From assembly GCA_007134175.1 (NCBI GenBank), contig SLLF01000134.1, positions 1 to 7,876 on the forward strand: a stretch of 7,876 bases of DNA, written 5' to 3'. The DNA is from Kiritimatiellia bacterium. GTDB lineage: Bacteria; Verrucomicrobiota; Kiritimatiellia; SLAD01. The notes under the pieces are model-generated. The model was not told the DNA's origin and searched no databases. It saw nothing but the letters and a program-made list of their open reading frames with translations. Below are positions 1 to 6,333 of the stretch, piece after piece. A program made the translations under genes and the position numbers. The number at the start of each line of letters is the position of its first letter. The stretch's first letter is position 1.

Positions 1-252
1 ATGCAGGAGGCGATTCAATCCGCCACCGCCGCGCCCAGCCAGGAGGAAATGGACGCCTTTGAATGCGAACGCAAAGCACTATTTACCAATGAGGTGGTGC
101 GCAACTTCACCGAAACCCAGCAGGCCCTGCATAAGCTGCAGGAGACCATCACCAGCTACATCGCCAACACCTTCCGTCTTGGTCGTCTGCCCGAGAAAAA
201 TGATTTTGCCGCCGGTTCATGCGGGCCGCAGTGCCGTTGCGGCGGAAAGTAA
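1..252 (+). CDS. YlbF/YmcA-like family protein, C-terminal part (probably 5'-truncated by the window edge)
   Basis: The frame is open from base 1 to the TAA at 250-252 and gives 83 residues. An ATG sits exactly at the window edge, but YlbF-type proteins are usually about 110-150 residues, so the true start is probably upstream. Residues 13-60 resemble the second half of that family: an acidic helix (SQEEMDAF), then a pattern of the type xNxVVxxFxExQQALxxLxETIxxYI, which reads as a helical hairpin. YlbF and YmcA of Bacillus act in a complex that affects RNase Y and mRNA processing; whether this protein does so is unknown. The C-terminal tail carries a small cysteine cluster, C74-x3-C78-x-C80, followed by GGK, which could bind a metal. 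No signal peptide or membrane segment is seen in the visible part. The family call rests on pattern recognition only. Confidence 0.6.
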   Translation: MQEAIQSATAAPSQEEMDAFECERKALFTNEVVRNFTETQQALHKLQETITSYIANTFRLGRLPEKNDFAAGSCGPQCRCGGK

Positions 253-276
253 GCCAGCGGGTTAGGGGTTTTGCTC

Positions 277-323
277 TTCCAGGCCTTGGAACGGTAGCGC
301 AACCGGTTTTCCAGCGGTTGGAA
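277..323. repeat. Two tandem TTCCA-N5-TGGAA palindromes, possible operator pair
   Basis: Positions 277-291 and 309-323 each read TTCCA, five bases, TGGAA (centres GGCCT and GCGGT). Their starts are 32 bases apart, about three turns of B-DNA, so both would face the same side of the helix. They lie between the YlbF-like gene and the repeat element, about 330 bases upstream of mutS. Paired palindromes in helical phase suit a dimeric DNA-binding protein, but each could also form a weak RNA hairpin with 5-bp arms. No matching pair was seen near repeat copy B. The function is unknown. Confidence 0.5.
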
Positions 324-343
324 GAAACCTGAAACCTCAGCCT

Positions 344-575
344 GCATTTCTCTCGGGGCGTGCCGCGGGAGCCAAACTTCCTCGAGCTGTTCCACTGTAC
401 GTAGTGGAAAGAGCCCGACTTGAGCGGAAAAAGAGCAATACTCCTGTGCTAGCTCACTGCGGGCTCGCTCTGGCCACAGCCTGTAGCGAGCCTAAACTCC
501 CGCTCCCGCGGCACAAGGCCGTGGGGCGCACAGATACAGCAGATTGACCGGAATTCCGATGAGAAATGCGGGTCA
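344..575 (+). repeat. Structured intergenic repeat element, copy A
   Basis: This non-coding segment is related to 3886-4161. Positions 367-500 align without gaps to 3921-4054 (constant offset 3554), with about 93 of 134 identities by hand count. Further shared blocks are AAGGCCGTGGGG (515-526), GAATTCCG (551-558) and GAGAAATGCGRGTCA (561-575). The element is a nested inverted repeat. Outer arms are GCATTTCTC (344-352) and GAGAAATGC (561-569), 9 bp. Inner arms are 360-372 and 502-514, 13 bp perfect. Inside are hairpins 390-396/403-409 and 462-469/485-492 (8 bp). It contains no plausible reading frame of its own. It may be a structured RNA, a 3' processing or termination structure, or a small non-autonomous foldback element. 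No target-site duplication is clear. Confidence 0.75.
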
Positions 576-600
576 GCGGCGATTCTTCGCCGCTGACCCG
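569..600 (+). other. Perfect 14-bp hairpin with TTCT tetraloop upstream of mutS
   Basis: Positions 569-582 (CGGGTCAGCGGCGA) are exactly complementary to 587-600 (TCGCCGCTGACCCG), with the four-base loop TTCT at 583-586. The stem is GC-rich and should be very stable in RNA. It starts inside the right end of repeat copy A and ends 48 bases before the preferred mutS start. No run of T follows (the next bases are GTCTCCCC), so it is not a standard intrinsic terminator. It could block readthrough from the upstream gene, act as an attenuator in a mutS leader, or protect an RNA end. Copy B has no equivalent hairpin at this place. Confidence 0.7.
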
Positions 601-648
601 GTCTCCCCGGTCTCGACATCCTGCCACACGCGTTTTATGCTGCGTCCC

Positions 649-3159
649 ATGGCTGAGTCCCTTACACCCATGATGTCGCAATATCTGGCAATTAAGAAAC
701 AGATCGAGCCGGATACGCTGCTTTTCTTCCGGATGGGGGACTTCTATGAGATGTTCTTTGACGATGCCAAAAAGGCGGCGGGCATCCTGGAAATCGCCTT
801 GACCAAGCGCAACAAGGTGCCCATGTGCGGGGTTCCCTACCATGCGGCGGAATCTTATTTGAGTAAATTGATTCGGGCCGGCCAGAAGATTGCGATTTGC
901 GAGCAGATGGAGGATCCCCGCCAGGCCAAAGGTATTGTGCGCCGGGACATCGTGCGCATCGTTACGCCCGGCACGATCCTCGAGGAGAATGTACTCGAAG
1001 CCAAGCAAAACAACTACCTGGCCGGCCTGTGCCACGCCAACAACACCTACGGACTGGCCCTGATCGACCTCTCGACCGGTGCGTTCTGGATCGAGGAAGC
1101 GACGGCCGCCGCAACGGTGCAGGACCATCTGCATCGCTACGCACCGATGGAGTGTGTGGTCCCGGAGGAACAAGCGGACCATCCAGCCATCCGCATGGCG
1201 CTCGATGCCCGCGCTCCGACCCTGCTCAGCCCGCACGACGACTGGCCGTTTGAACGGGAGGCGGCCACGGATATCCTGACGCGCCATTTCGGGGTCCACT
1301 CGCTCAAGGGGTTCGGCTGTGACGCCGCGCCGCTGGCGGTCGGTGCAGCCGGTGCCGTGCTGCACTATGTCGGCCAGGCGCTACACAGGGAAATCGGCCA
1401 CATCAAGCAACTGCGCGTGCGACATGCCCAGGATTATGTCTGGTTGGACGAAACCACGCTGGGGAATCTCGACCTGGTACCCGGCCGGCCATCGGCCCGG
1501 GGGGGGCGCACCCCCACCCTGCTGCAGACGCTCGACGCAACCCAAACCCCCATGGGCGGGCGCCTCCTGCGCGAATGGCTGCTGCGCCCGCTGAATCGGC
1601 TCGACGCCATCCGCCAGCGCCACGACGCGGTGGAACAGTTCACCGCGCAGCGCGGGGTGCTCGGGCGCCTGCGGGAGATACTGGCGTCCGTGCGTGATCT
1701 GGAGCGACTGGTGGCCCGGCTCGGCGCCGGCTCAGGCAATGCCCGCGACGTAAACGCCGTCGCCCAGTCGCTGGAGGCCTTGCCACCGCTCAAGACGGAA
1801 CTGGACCCGTGGGCGTCTGGTTCCTTGCGCGCACTCAGCGATGTGATCGACCCACTGCCGGACTTGGCGCTACGCATCCGGGAGACCCTGATCGATGAGC
1901 CCCCCATCCCGATCAAGGAAGGCGGCCTGATTCGCAAAGGGTATCACGCCGAGTTGGACGAATTGCGCACCGCCGCCACGGAAGGTCGGCAATGGCTGGC
2001 CGATTACCAGCAACACGAGCAGGAACGGACCGGCATCAAGAACTTGAAAGTCCGCCACAATAAAGTCTTCGGCTACTACATTGAAATCACCAAAAGCAAC
2101 TTGGCGGATGTACCGGAACACTACACGCGCAAACAGACGCTGGTTAACGCCGAACGCTTTATCACCCCGGAACTGAAGGAATACGAAAACAAGATTCTCG
2201 GCGCGCAGGAACGGGCCGTGGACCTGGAGTACGAGTTATTCATCGAGGTGCGCCAAGCCGTGGTGGAGCAGACCGCTGCGTTACAACACACGGCGGCTGC
2301 CGTGGCGGAGCTGGACGTGCTGGCTACACTGGCCGAACGCGCGCTGACCCTGCGCTATTCCCGCCCGACCATGACCGACGGCGATCGTCTGCACATCCAG
2401 GACGGCCGCCACCCGGTGATCGAAGCCATGACCGATGCCGAACCGTTCGTGCCCAACGATACCCTCCTCGACCACCTGCAAAATCAATTGGTCATCATTA
2501 CCGGACCGAACATGGCCGGCAAATCGACCTACATCCGGCAAGTGGCGCTGATCGTAATCATGGCCCAGATGGGGTCGTTCGTCCCGGCGCGCGCGGCGGA
2601 AATCGGGTTGATCGACCGGGTCTTTACGCGCGTCGGCGCCAGCGACGATCTGGTGCGGGGGCGCAGCACCTTCATGGTGGAAATGCAGGAAACGGCCAAC
2701 ATCCTGAACAACGCCACGCCGCGCAGCCTGGTGGTGCTGGATGAAATCGGCCGGGGCACCAGCACGTTCGACGGGATCAGTATTGCCTGGTCGGTGGCGG
2801 AATACCTGCACAATCAAGAGGCAGTCAAGGCCAAGACGTTGTTTGCCACCCACTACCACGAGCTGACCGATTTGGCGCGCACCCTGCCCGGGGTTCAGAA
2901 CTACAATGTCCTGGTCCGCGAAACAAACGACCGCATCGCCTTTTTGCGCAAGATTGTGCCCGGTGCCGCTGACAAGAGCTATGGAATTCAAGTGGCGCGC
3001 CTGGCGGGCCTGCCGGAAGCGGTCATCCGCCGCGCCCGGGAAATCCTGTCGAATTTGGAGGAAGGCGAATTTGGCGAGAGTGGTCAACCCGCCCTGGCTA
3101 AACACCGGCCCGCCAAAAAGAAGGATGGCGACGGCCATCAACTGGCCCTCTTTCAATAG
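649..3159 (+). CDS. mutS: DNA mismatch repair protein MutS
   Basis: MutS recognises base mismatches and small loops and recruits MutL. From ATG 649 the protein has 836 residues, near the usual size. In order: mismatch-binding domain with the Phe-x-Glu motif in GDFYEMF (F32, E34), connector and lever domains to about residue 560, then the ABC-type ATPase with Walker [10 protein letters not shown] (from G619), Walker B VVLDE (D698, E699) followed by [10 protein letters not shown], and the ATHYHEL switch segment. The C-terminus ends in QLALFQ, a beta-clamp-binding motif as in E. coli, with no tetramerisation region after it. The frame is open up to TTG 544, but 544-648 lies in the repeat and hairpin and gives an unrelated leader. 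[13 protein letters not shown] at 649 matches the family start; ATG 637 is possible. No clear Shine-Dalgarno precedes either. Confidence 0.96.
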   Translation: MAESLTPMMSQYLAIKKQIEPDTLLFFRMGDFYEMFFDDAKKAAGILEIALTKRNKVPMCGVPYHAAESYLSKLIRAGQKIAICEQMEDPRQAKGIVRRDIVRIVTPGTILEENVLEAKQNNYLAGLCHANNTYGLALIDLSTGAFWIEEATAAATVQDHLHRYAPMECVVPEEQADHPAIRMALDARAPTLLSPHDDWPFEREAATDILTRHFGVHSLKGFGCDAAPLAVGAAGAVLHYVGQALHREIGHIKQLRVRHAQDYVWLDETTLGNLDLVPGRPSARGGRTPTLLQTLDATQTPMGGRLLREWLLRPLNRLDAIRQRHDAVEQFTAQRGVLGRLREILASVRDLERLVARLGAGSGNARDVNAVAQSLEALPPLKTELDPWASGSLRALSDVIDPLPDLALRIRETLIDEPPIPIKEGGLIRKGYHAELDELRTAATEGRQWLADYQQHEQERTGIKNLKVRHNKVFGYYIEITKSNLADVPEHYTRKQTLVNAERFITPELKEYENKILGAQERAVDLEYELFIEVRQAVVEQTAALQHTAAAVAELDVLATLAERALTLRYSRPTMTDGDRLHIQDGRHPVIEAMTDAEPFVPNDTLLDHLQNQLVIITGPNMAGKSTYIRQVALIVIMAQMGSFVPARAAEIGLIDRVFTRVGASDDLVRGRSTFMVEMQETANILNNATPRSLVVLDEIGRGTSTFDGISIAWSVAEYLHNQEAVKAKTLFATHYHELTDLARTLPGVQNYNVLVRETNDRIAFLRKIVPGAADKSYGIQVARLAGLPEAVIRRAREILSNLEEGEFGESGQPALAKHRPAKKKDGDGHQLALFQ

Positions 3160-3161
3160 GC

Positions 3162-3168
3162 AAGGGAG
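3162..3168 (+). promoter_or_regulatory. Ribosome binding site of the 3174 gene
   Basis: The purine-rich AAGGGAG ends five bases before ATG 3174, inside the 14-base gap after the mutS stop. It is the clearest Shine-Dalgarno sequence in the window and supports both the start choice and independent translation initiation in a mutS transcript. Confidence 0.65.
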
Positions 3169-3173
3169 CAATA

Positions 3174-3881
3174 ATGTGCACGGAAAACAATGGAATCCCG
3201 CCAGCCCTAGCCGCCGATCATAGCGTGCGGCTCAGCAAGGGCTTTGTGCGCATTCTGTTGAGTATCCCCCTGGGCTTGCTACTGCTAACCGGAGTGATAC
3301 AGGTTCGATGGCTGCCGCTGCTCTACGTACCCCCCTACTTGCTGGCCGTCGCCTTGCTGGGATGGGGTTGCGTCAGCATATGGCCGGTTCAACTGGAAGG
3401 AAAGCGCTGGCGCGCGGCGCGGTTGCGCGTGGCCGGCTGCGGGATACTGCTGCTTTATTTTGCCCCCTTCTTTCATTGGTGGGTACGGGCACCAACCTCC
3501 ACCTTCCTGACGATTAACGTGATGGTTGCTGGCCTGACCGGAGCGATCTTGTGTTATTTCATCAACGATTTGATCGCCGCCGTTGCCGCGTCCCTGGGTT
3601 TGAGAACAATGCGCATCGAGGCCCGGCTCAGCGCGATGTGCGTGGTCGTCTTAATGGTCCTCCCCCTGCTGAGCGGCTACGGCTATGCCGCCTTTCATGC
3701 CTGGCGCTACCACTGGCCCTTGGCGTATGTACTGGAAGGTATGCGCCATCTGCCGATGTTCCGCTGGTTCTGGACATTGCCGCTGGCCCCCGTATCACTG
3801 ACGATTATGATGTGTTGGAAGGTGCACCGGGTGGCAGAGCAGCAGCTGGTAGGGGAGGCAGGGGGCGGGGAGGGTTTTTAA
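3174..3881 (+). CDS. Hypothetical multi-pass membrane protein
   Basis: I do not recognise this 235-residue protein. It starts 14 bases after the mutS stop, behind a good Shine-Dalgarno sequence, so it is probably co-transcribed with mutS. About six hydrophobic segments can be seen, near residues 26-44, 47-70, 86-103, 111-131 (possibly to 141), 152-172 and 195-214, which suggests an inner-membrane protein. The N-terminus (about 25 residues) is hydrophilic and not a typical cleaved signal peptide. Basic stretches KRWRAARLR (77-85) and LRTMRIEAR (143-151) probably form loops on the cytoplasmic side. The tail is short and glycine/glutamate rich (GEAGGGEGF). No catalytic motif is visible. Six spans plus strong tryptophan and proline content could suit a small transporter or structural membrane protein, but no function can be assigned. 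Confidence 0.8.
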   Translation: MCTENNGIPPALAADHSVRLSKGFVRILLSIPLGLLLLTGVIQVRWLPLLYVPPYLLAVALLGWGCVSIWPVQLEGKRWRAARLRVAGCGILLLYFAPFFHWWVRAPTSTFLTINVMVAGLTGAILCYFINDLIAAVAASLGLRTMRIEARLSAMCVVVLMVLPLLSGYGYAAFHAWRYHWPLAYVLEGMRHLPMFRWFWTLPLAPVSLTIMMCWKVHRVAEQQLVGEAGGGEGF

Positions 3882-3885
3882 CCCG

Positions 3886-4161
3886 CCGTTCTCACCAGGC
3901 GCCCCACGGCCTCGCGCCGTGGGAGCCGGACTTCTGCCAGTTAAACTACTCTTTATGGCGGAGAGAGCCCGAATTGAGCGAGAAAAGCGCATTACGCCTC
4001 CACTCGCTCCCCCCGGGCTCGACGCGATCACGGCCTGTAGCCAACCCAAACTACCGCACCGACGGCACCCGCCTTCGCCGGGCTACGGCGTGGCAAGCAA
4101 GGCCGTGGGGGGCGCACCAATAGAGCCACTCGGCTTGAATTCCGGAGAGAAATGCGAGTCA
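3886..4161 (+). repeat. Structured intergenic repeat element, copy B
   Basis: This diverged copy of 344-575 has the same orientation and fills the gap between the convergent membrane protein and dusB genes. Its left end starts about five bases after the TAA at 3879-3881, and its right end block GAGAAATGCGAGTCA (4147-4161) includes the dusB stop codon. Arms 3902-3912 and 4100-4110 are 11 bp perfect (CCCCACGGCCT against AGGCCGTGGGG). A local hairpin 3903-3910/3916-3923 competes with it. Compared with copy A it has about 30 extra bases in 4055-4098, which include small GC-rich stems. The inner 8-bp hairpin of copy A is largely lost here. The element might act as a bidirectional transcript end between the two convergent genes. 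Confidence 0.72.
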
Positions 4162-5298
4162 TCCTTCTGTGTCATTCCCCGCCCCGCGGTCATGGATGCG
4201 GTTCATGTCGAACTTCGGGTCGTACTTCGAATTGACCGCGAAACGCGCCCCTCCTTGCTGGGCACCGCTAAAGCGGCGCAGATCGGACGGCCATTGAGCC
4301 ACATAGTCCTCTATAAATTCGCGGGCAGCGGCGATCCGCTCCACACGGCCCAGGACGTCACCCAGCGGTTTATGGTGGGGGAACCCCTTGATGTACCAGA
4401 GCAGATGTTTGCGGGCCGTGATAGCCGCCACGCGGGTGTCCCCATAGTGCATCTCCTGATAATCCAAGTGGCGCAACACCACGTCGCGCCATTCCGAGAT
4501 CGTGGGTGCTACCGGGCGCTGTTCCAGGATGCTGCGAAATACCCACGGATTACCCAACGCCCCCCGACTGACCATGACCGCGTCACAATCCGTCGCCGCC
4601 CGCATCCGGGCGGCATCAGCCCCATCAAATATATCACCGTTCCCGACCGTAATCAGCGGTCGCGTCGCCGCGGCCCGTGCGGCCGCTACGCCTTTGGCAA
4701 TCCCGTCGTAATCGACCGGCTGTCCATACTTCTCATTGCGGGTGCGTCCGTGAATGGTGAACAGATCGGCCCCGGCCACAGCCACGCGCCGCGCGGTATC
4801 CTCGATCGTCAAATGGCGCCGCGTAGCGCCCAGGCGTGTCTTGACCGCCAGCGGACGGTGTGTCGCCCCACGCGCCGCCTGCACCGTCTCCGTTATCCGT
4901 TCCGGCGTTGACAGAATCGCGCTGCCACTGCCACCGGCCACCACCTTGCGCACCGAGCACCCCATGTTCAGGTCCACCAAATCGAACGGTAACGCGTCCA
5001 TGAACTGGACCGCGTCCGCCACACGTTGCGCCGTGGGCCCGGTCAACTGCACCCCCAACCGCGCTTCCGCCGGATGGCGGCGGCACATATCAAGTGTCCG
5101 CGGGTTACGATGCTCAATGCCGACCGCCGACAACATTTCGACAAAGGTCAACCCCGCCCCCAGCTCTTGCGCGATGCGCCGGAACGGCACGTCACTCACC
5201 CCGGCCAGCGGCGCCAGCAACACGCGATTCGGGACCGTCAAGGTACCCACCGTGAACGGTTGCTGGAAAAAGGAGCGCGGCGCGTGCAGGGAACTCAT
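4159..5298 (-). CDS. dusB: tRNA-dihydrouridine synthase, DusB/NifR3 type
   Basis: This flavoenzyme reduces uridine to dihydrouridine in tRNA with NAD(P)H. The 379-residue protein has the TIM-barrel Dus motifs in order: LAPLAGVSDVPFR (29-40, FMN binding), DLNMGCSVRKVVAGG with the catalytic-type Cys114, AVKTRLG (Lys153), IHGRTR (His183), VGNGDI (218-222) and SRGALGNPWVF (244-254, phosphate binding). The C-terminal helical domain has RKHLLWYIKGFPHHKPL, typical of DusB. The family signature usually has Pro after the catalytic Cys (GCP); here it is Ser115. The tail, ending NDTEG, makes it roughly 50 residues longer than E. coli DusB. The ATG overlaps the fmt stop by four bases (ATGA), which implies translational coupling and one operon. 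The subfamily label is less sure than the enzyme class. Confidence 0.93.
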   Translation of the reverse strand: MSSLHAPRSFFQQPFTVGTLTVPNRVLLAPLAGVSDVPFRRIAQELGAGLTFVEMLSAVGIEHRNPRTLDMCRRHPAEARLGVQLTGPTAQRVADAVQFMDALPFDLVDLNMGCSVRKVVAGGSGSAILSTPERITETVQAARGATHRPLAVKTRLGATRRHLTIEDTARRVAVAGADLFTIHGRTRNEKYGQPVDYDGIAKGVAAARAAATRPLITVGNGDIFDGADAARMRAATDCDAVMVSRGALGNPWVFRSILEQRPVAPTISEWRDVVLRHLDYQEMHYGDTRVAAITARKHLLWYIKGFPHHKPLGDVLGRVERIAAAREFIEDYVAQWPSDLRRFSGAQQGGARFAVNSKYDPKFDMNRIHDRGAGNDTEG

Positions 5299-6278
5299 AC
5301 CCCACGCCCCACGGCCGGATCCAGTGCCGTGTCAGCGCCCAACGCGGAACCGGGTGCCAGCGGCTGACCGCACAACCAGGCTTGCCCGCTCATCCGTTTG
5401 CGCCCGGCGGGTTGCACTTCGGTCAAGCAAAGCCGTCCAGCGCCCGTAGCTATTATCGGCCCCCTTGCGCCGCACTCTTCCACCGTGCCGGGTGGCTGAG
5501 TCACCGGCTTGGGCCATAGTTCCGCCGCCCATAAGCCGAGGCGTGCACCCTGCCACGTGGTGAAGCATCCCGGCCACGGCTGAAAACCGCGGATCCGATT
5601 GCGAATCTGCTCCGCCGGCCACTGCCAATCGATGCGGCCATCCTCTTTACTGAGCTTGTGCACCGTCGTAACCTGCGTGGGATCCTGCGGTCGGCGGGAT
5701 GGCGTCCCTTCTCGCAGCGCCTGCACGGCCTCGAGCAGCAGATCGGCACCGGCCTGCGCCAACCGGGCGGACACGTTCACGGCGGTGTCTGCCGGGGTGA
5801 TGGGCTCGGATCGTTGCAAAATGACGTCGCCCGCGTCCATTTGCTCGCTGACATACAGGATCGTTACACCGGTTTCCCGGTCCCCATTCGCCACCGCCCA
5901 TTGGATGGGACTGGCACCACGATACTTCGGCAACAACGAAGGATGAAGATTGATGGCACCTAACGGGGGCATCGCCAGAATCGAGGGCGGGATATACTGT
6001 CCGTAAGCCACCACCACGATCAGGTCCGGTGCCCACTCGCGGATACGGGCCACAACGGCCGGGCGGCTGATTCGTTCCGGCGTCAGGATCGGCACGCCGC
6101 GTGCGGCAGCGAATGCCTTGGCTGCGCACGGCGCCAACCGTTGCCGCCGACCCTTGGGCCGGTCCGGCTGGGTGACGATGGCCACCACCTCCGTGAACGG
6201 AGCTGCCAGCAGCTGATTCAAGGCGGGACAGGCCAGTTCATCTGATCCCATAAATAAAATGCGTGTGGGTTGTTTCAT
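5295..6278 (-). CDS. fmt: Methionyl-tRNA formyltransferase
   Basis: Fmt transfers a formyl group from 10-formyltetrahydrofolate to initiator methionyl-tRNA. From the ATG at 6278 the protein is 327 residues (E. coli about 315). The N-terminal formyltransferase Rossmann domain starts MKQPTRILFMGSDELA, then has TQPDRPKGRRQRL (36-48), VVVAYGQYIP, and the signature INLHPSLLPKYRGASPIQWA with catalytic-type Asn110 and His112, followed by MDAGDVIL with Asp151. A C-terminal OB-like tRNA-binding domain starts near KLSKEDGRIDW and RGFQPWPG. The frame stays open upstream to 6353, but those 25 residues do not resemble Fmt and would overlap the start of the divergent pabBC gene, so 6278 is preferred. No strong Shine-Dalgarno is seen. 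It is first in the operon with dusB. Confidence 0.95.
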   Translation of the reverse strand: MKQPTRILFMGSDELACPALNQLLAAPFTEVVAIVTQPDRPKGRRQRLAPCAAKAFAAARGVPILTPERISRPAVVARIREWAPDLIVVVAYGQYIPPSILAMPPLGAINLHPSLLPKYRGASPIQWAVANGDRETGVTILYVSEQMDAGDVILQRSEPITPADTAVNVSARLAQAGADLLLEAVQALREGTPSRRPQDPTQVTTVHKLSKEDGRIDWQWPAEQIRNRIRGFQPWPGCFTTWQGARLGLWAAELWPKPVTQPPGTVEECGARGPIIATGAGRLCLTEVQPAGRKRMSGQAWLCGQPLAPGSALGADTALDPAVGRGV

Positions 6279-6333
6279 GCGAAGTGCTGGCGAAATCAAC
6301 TCGGTTCCGCTAGGTTTAGTCGCCAATGGGAAT
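6279..6333. promoter_or_regulatory. Divergent intergenic region between fmt and pabBC
   Basis: These 55 bases separate the two divergent start codons and must lie in or next to the promoters of both transcripts. I could not find a convincing -35/-10 pair or an operator palindrome on either strand, so this entry is positional. Promoter parts may extend into the neighbouring coding regions; the AT-richer stretch CATAAATAAAAT at 6249-6260, inside fmt, is a candidate for the pabBC promoter. Confidence 0.35.

Noticed and set aside
340..580. Insertion by a transposable element with target-site duplication for repeat copy A
   Set aside because: Only a loose TCAG occurs on both sides, no transposase is present, and copy B shows no duplication; the mobile origin stays a hypothesis.
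544..648. An upstream TTG start that would lengthen MutS by 35 residues
   Set aside because: The added peptide comes from the repeat end and the 569-600 hairpin, does not resemble the MutS N-terminus, and has no Shine-Dalgarno; [13 protein letters not shown] from 649 fits the family.
454..1365. Long minus-strand open frame over the mutS start (303 residues)
   Set aside because: It is antisense to a clear mutS domain, with arginine/glycine-rich composition typical of shadow frames in GC-rich DNA and no recognisable motif.
2281..3171. Long minus-strand open frame over the mutS ATPase region (296 residues)
   Set aside because: It is a shadow of the strongly conserved ATPase codons with no family resemblance.
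3864..3887. Possible intrinsic terminator, GGCGGG with CCCGCC around the TAA at 3879-3881
   Set aside because: It has only six base pairs with a 12-base loop, and its T-run lies in the loop rather than after the stem.
3919..4911. Plus-strand open frame antisense to dusB (330 residues)
   Set aside because: It covers repeat copy B and the reverse complement of conserved Dus motifs; its composition and lack of motifs mark it as a shadow.
6259..6333. Earlier in-frame ATG starts for pabBC at 6259 and 6277
   Set aside because: They overlap the fmt start and add a leader unlike PabB proteins; no better ribosome binding site supports them. They cannot be excluded without expression data.
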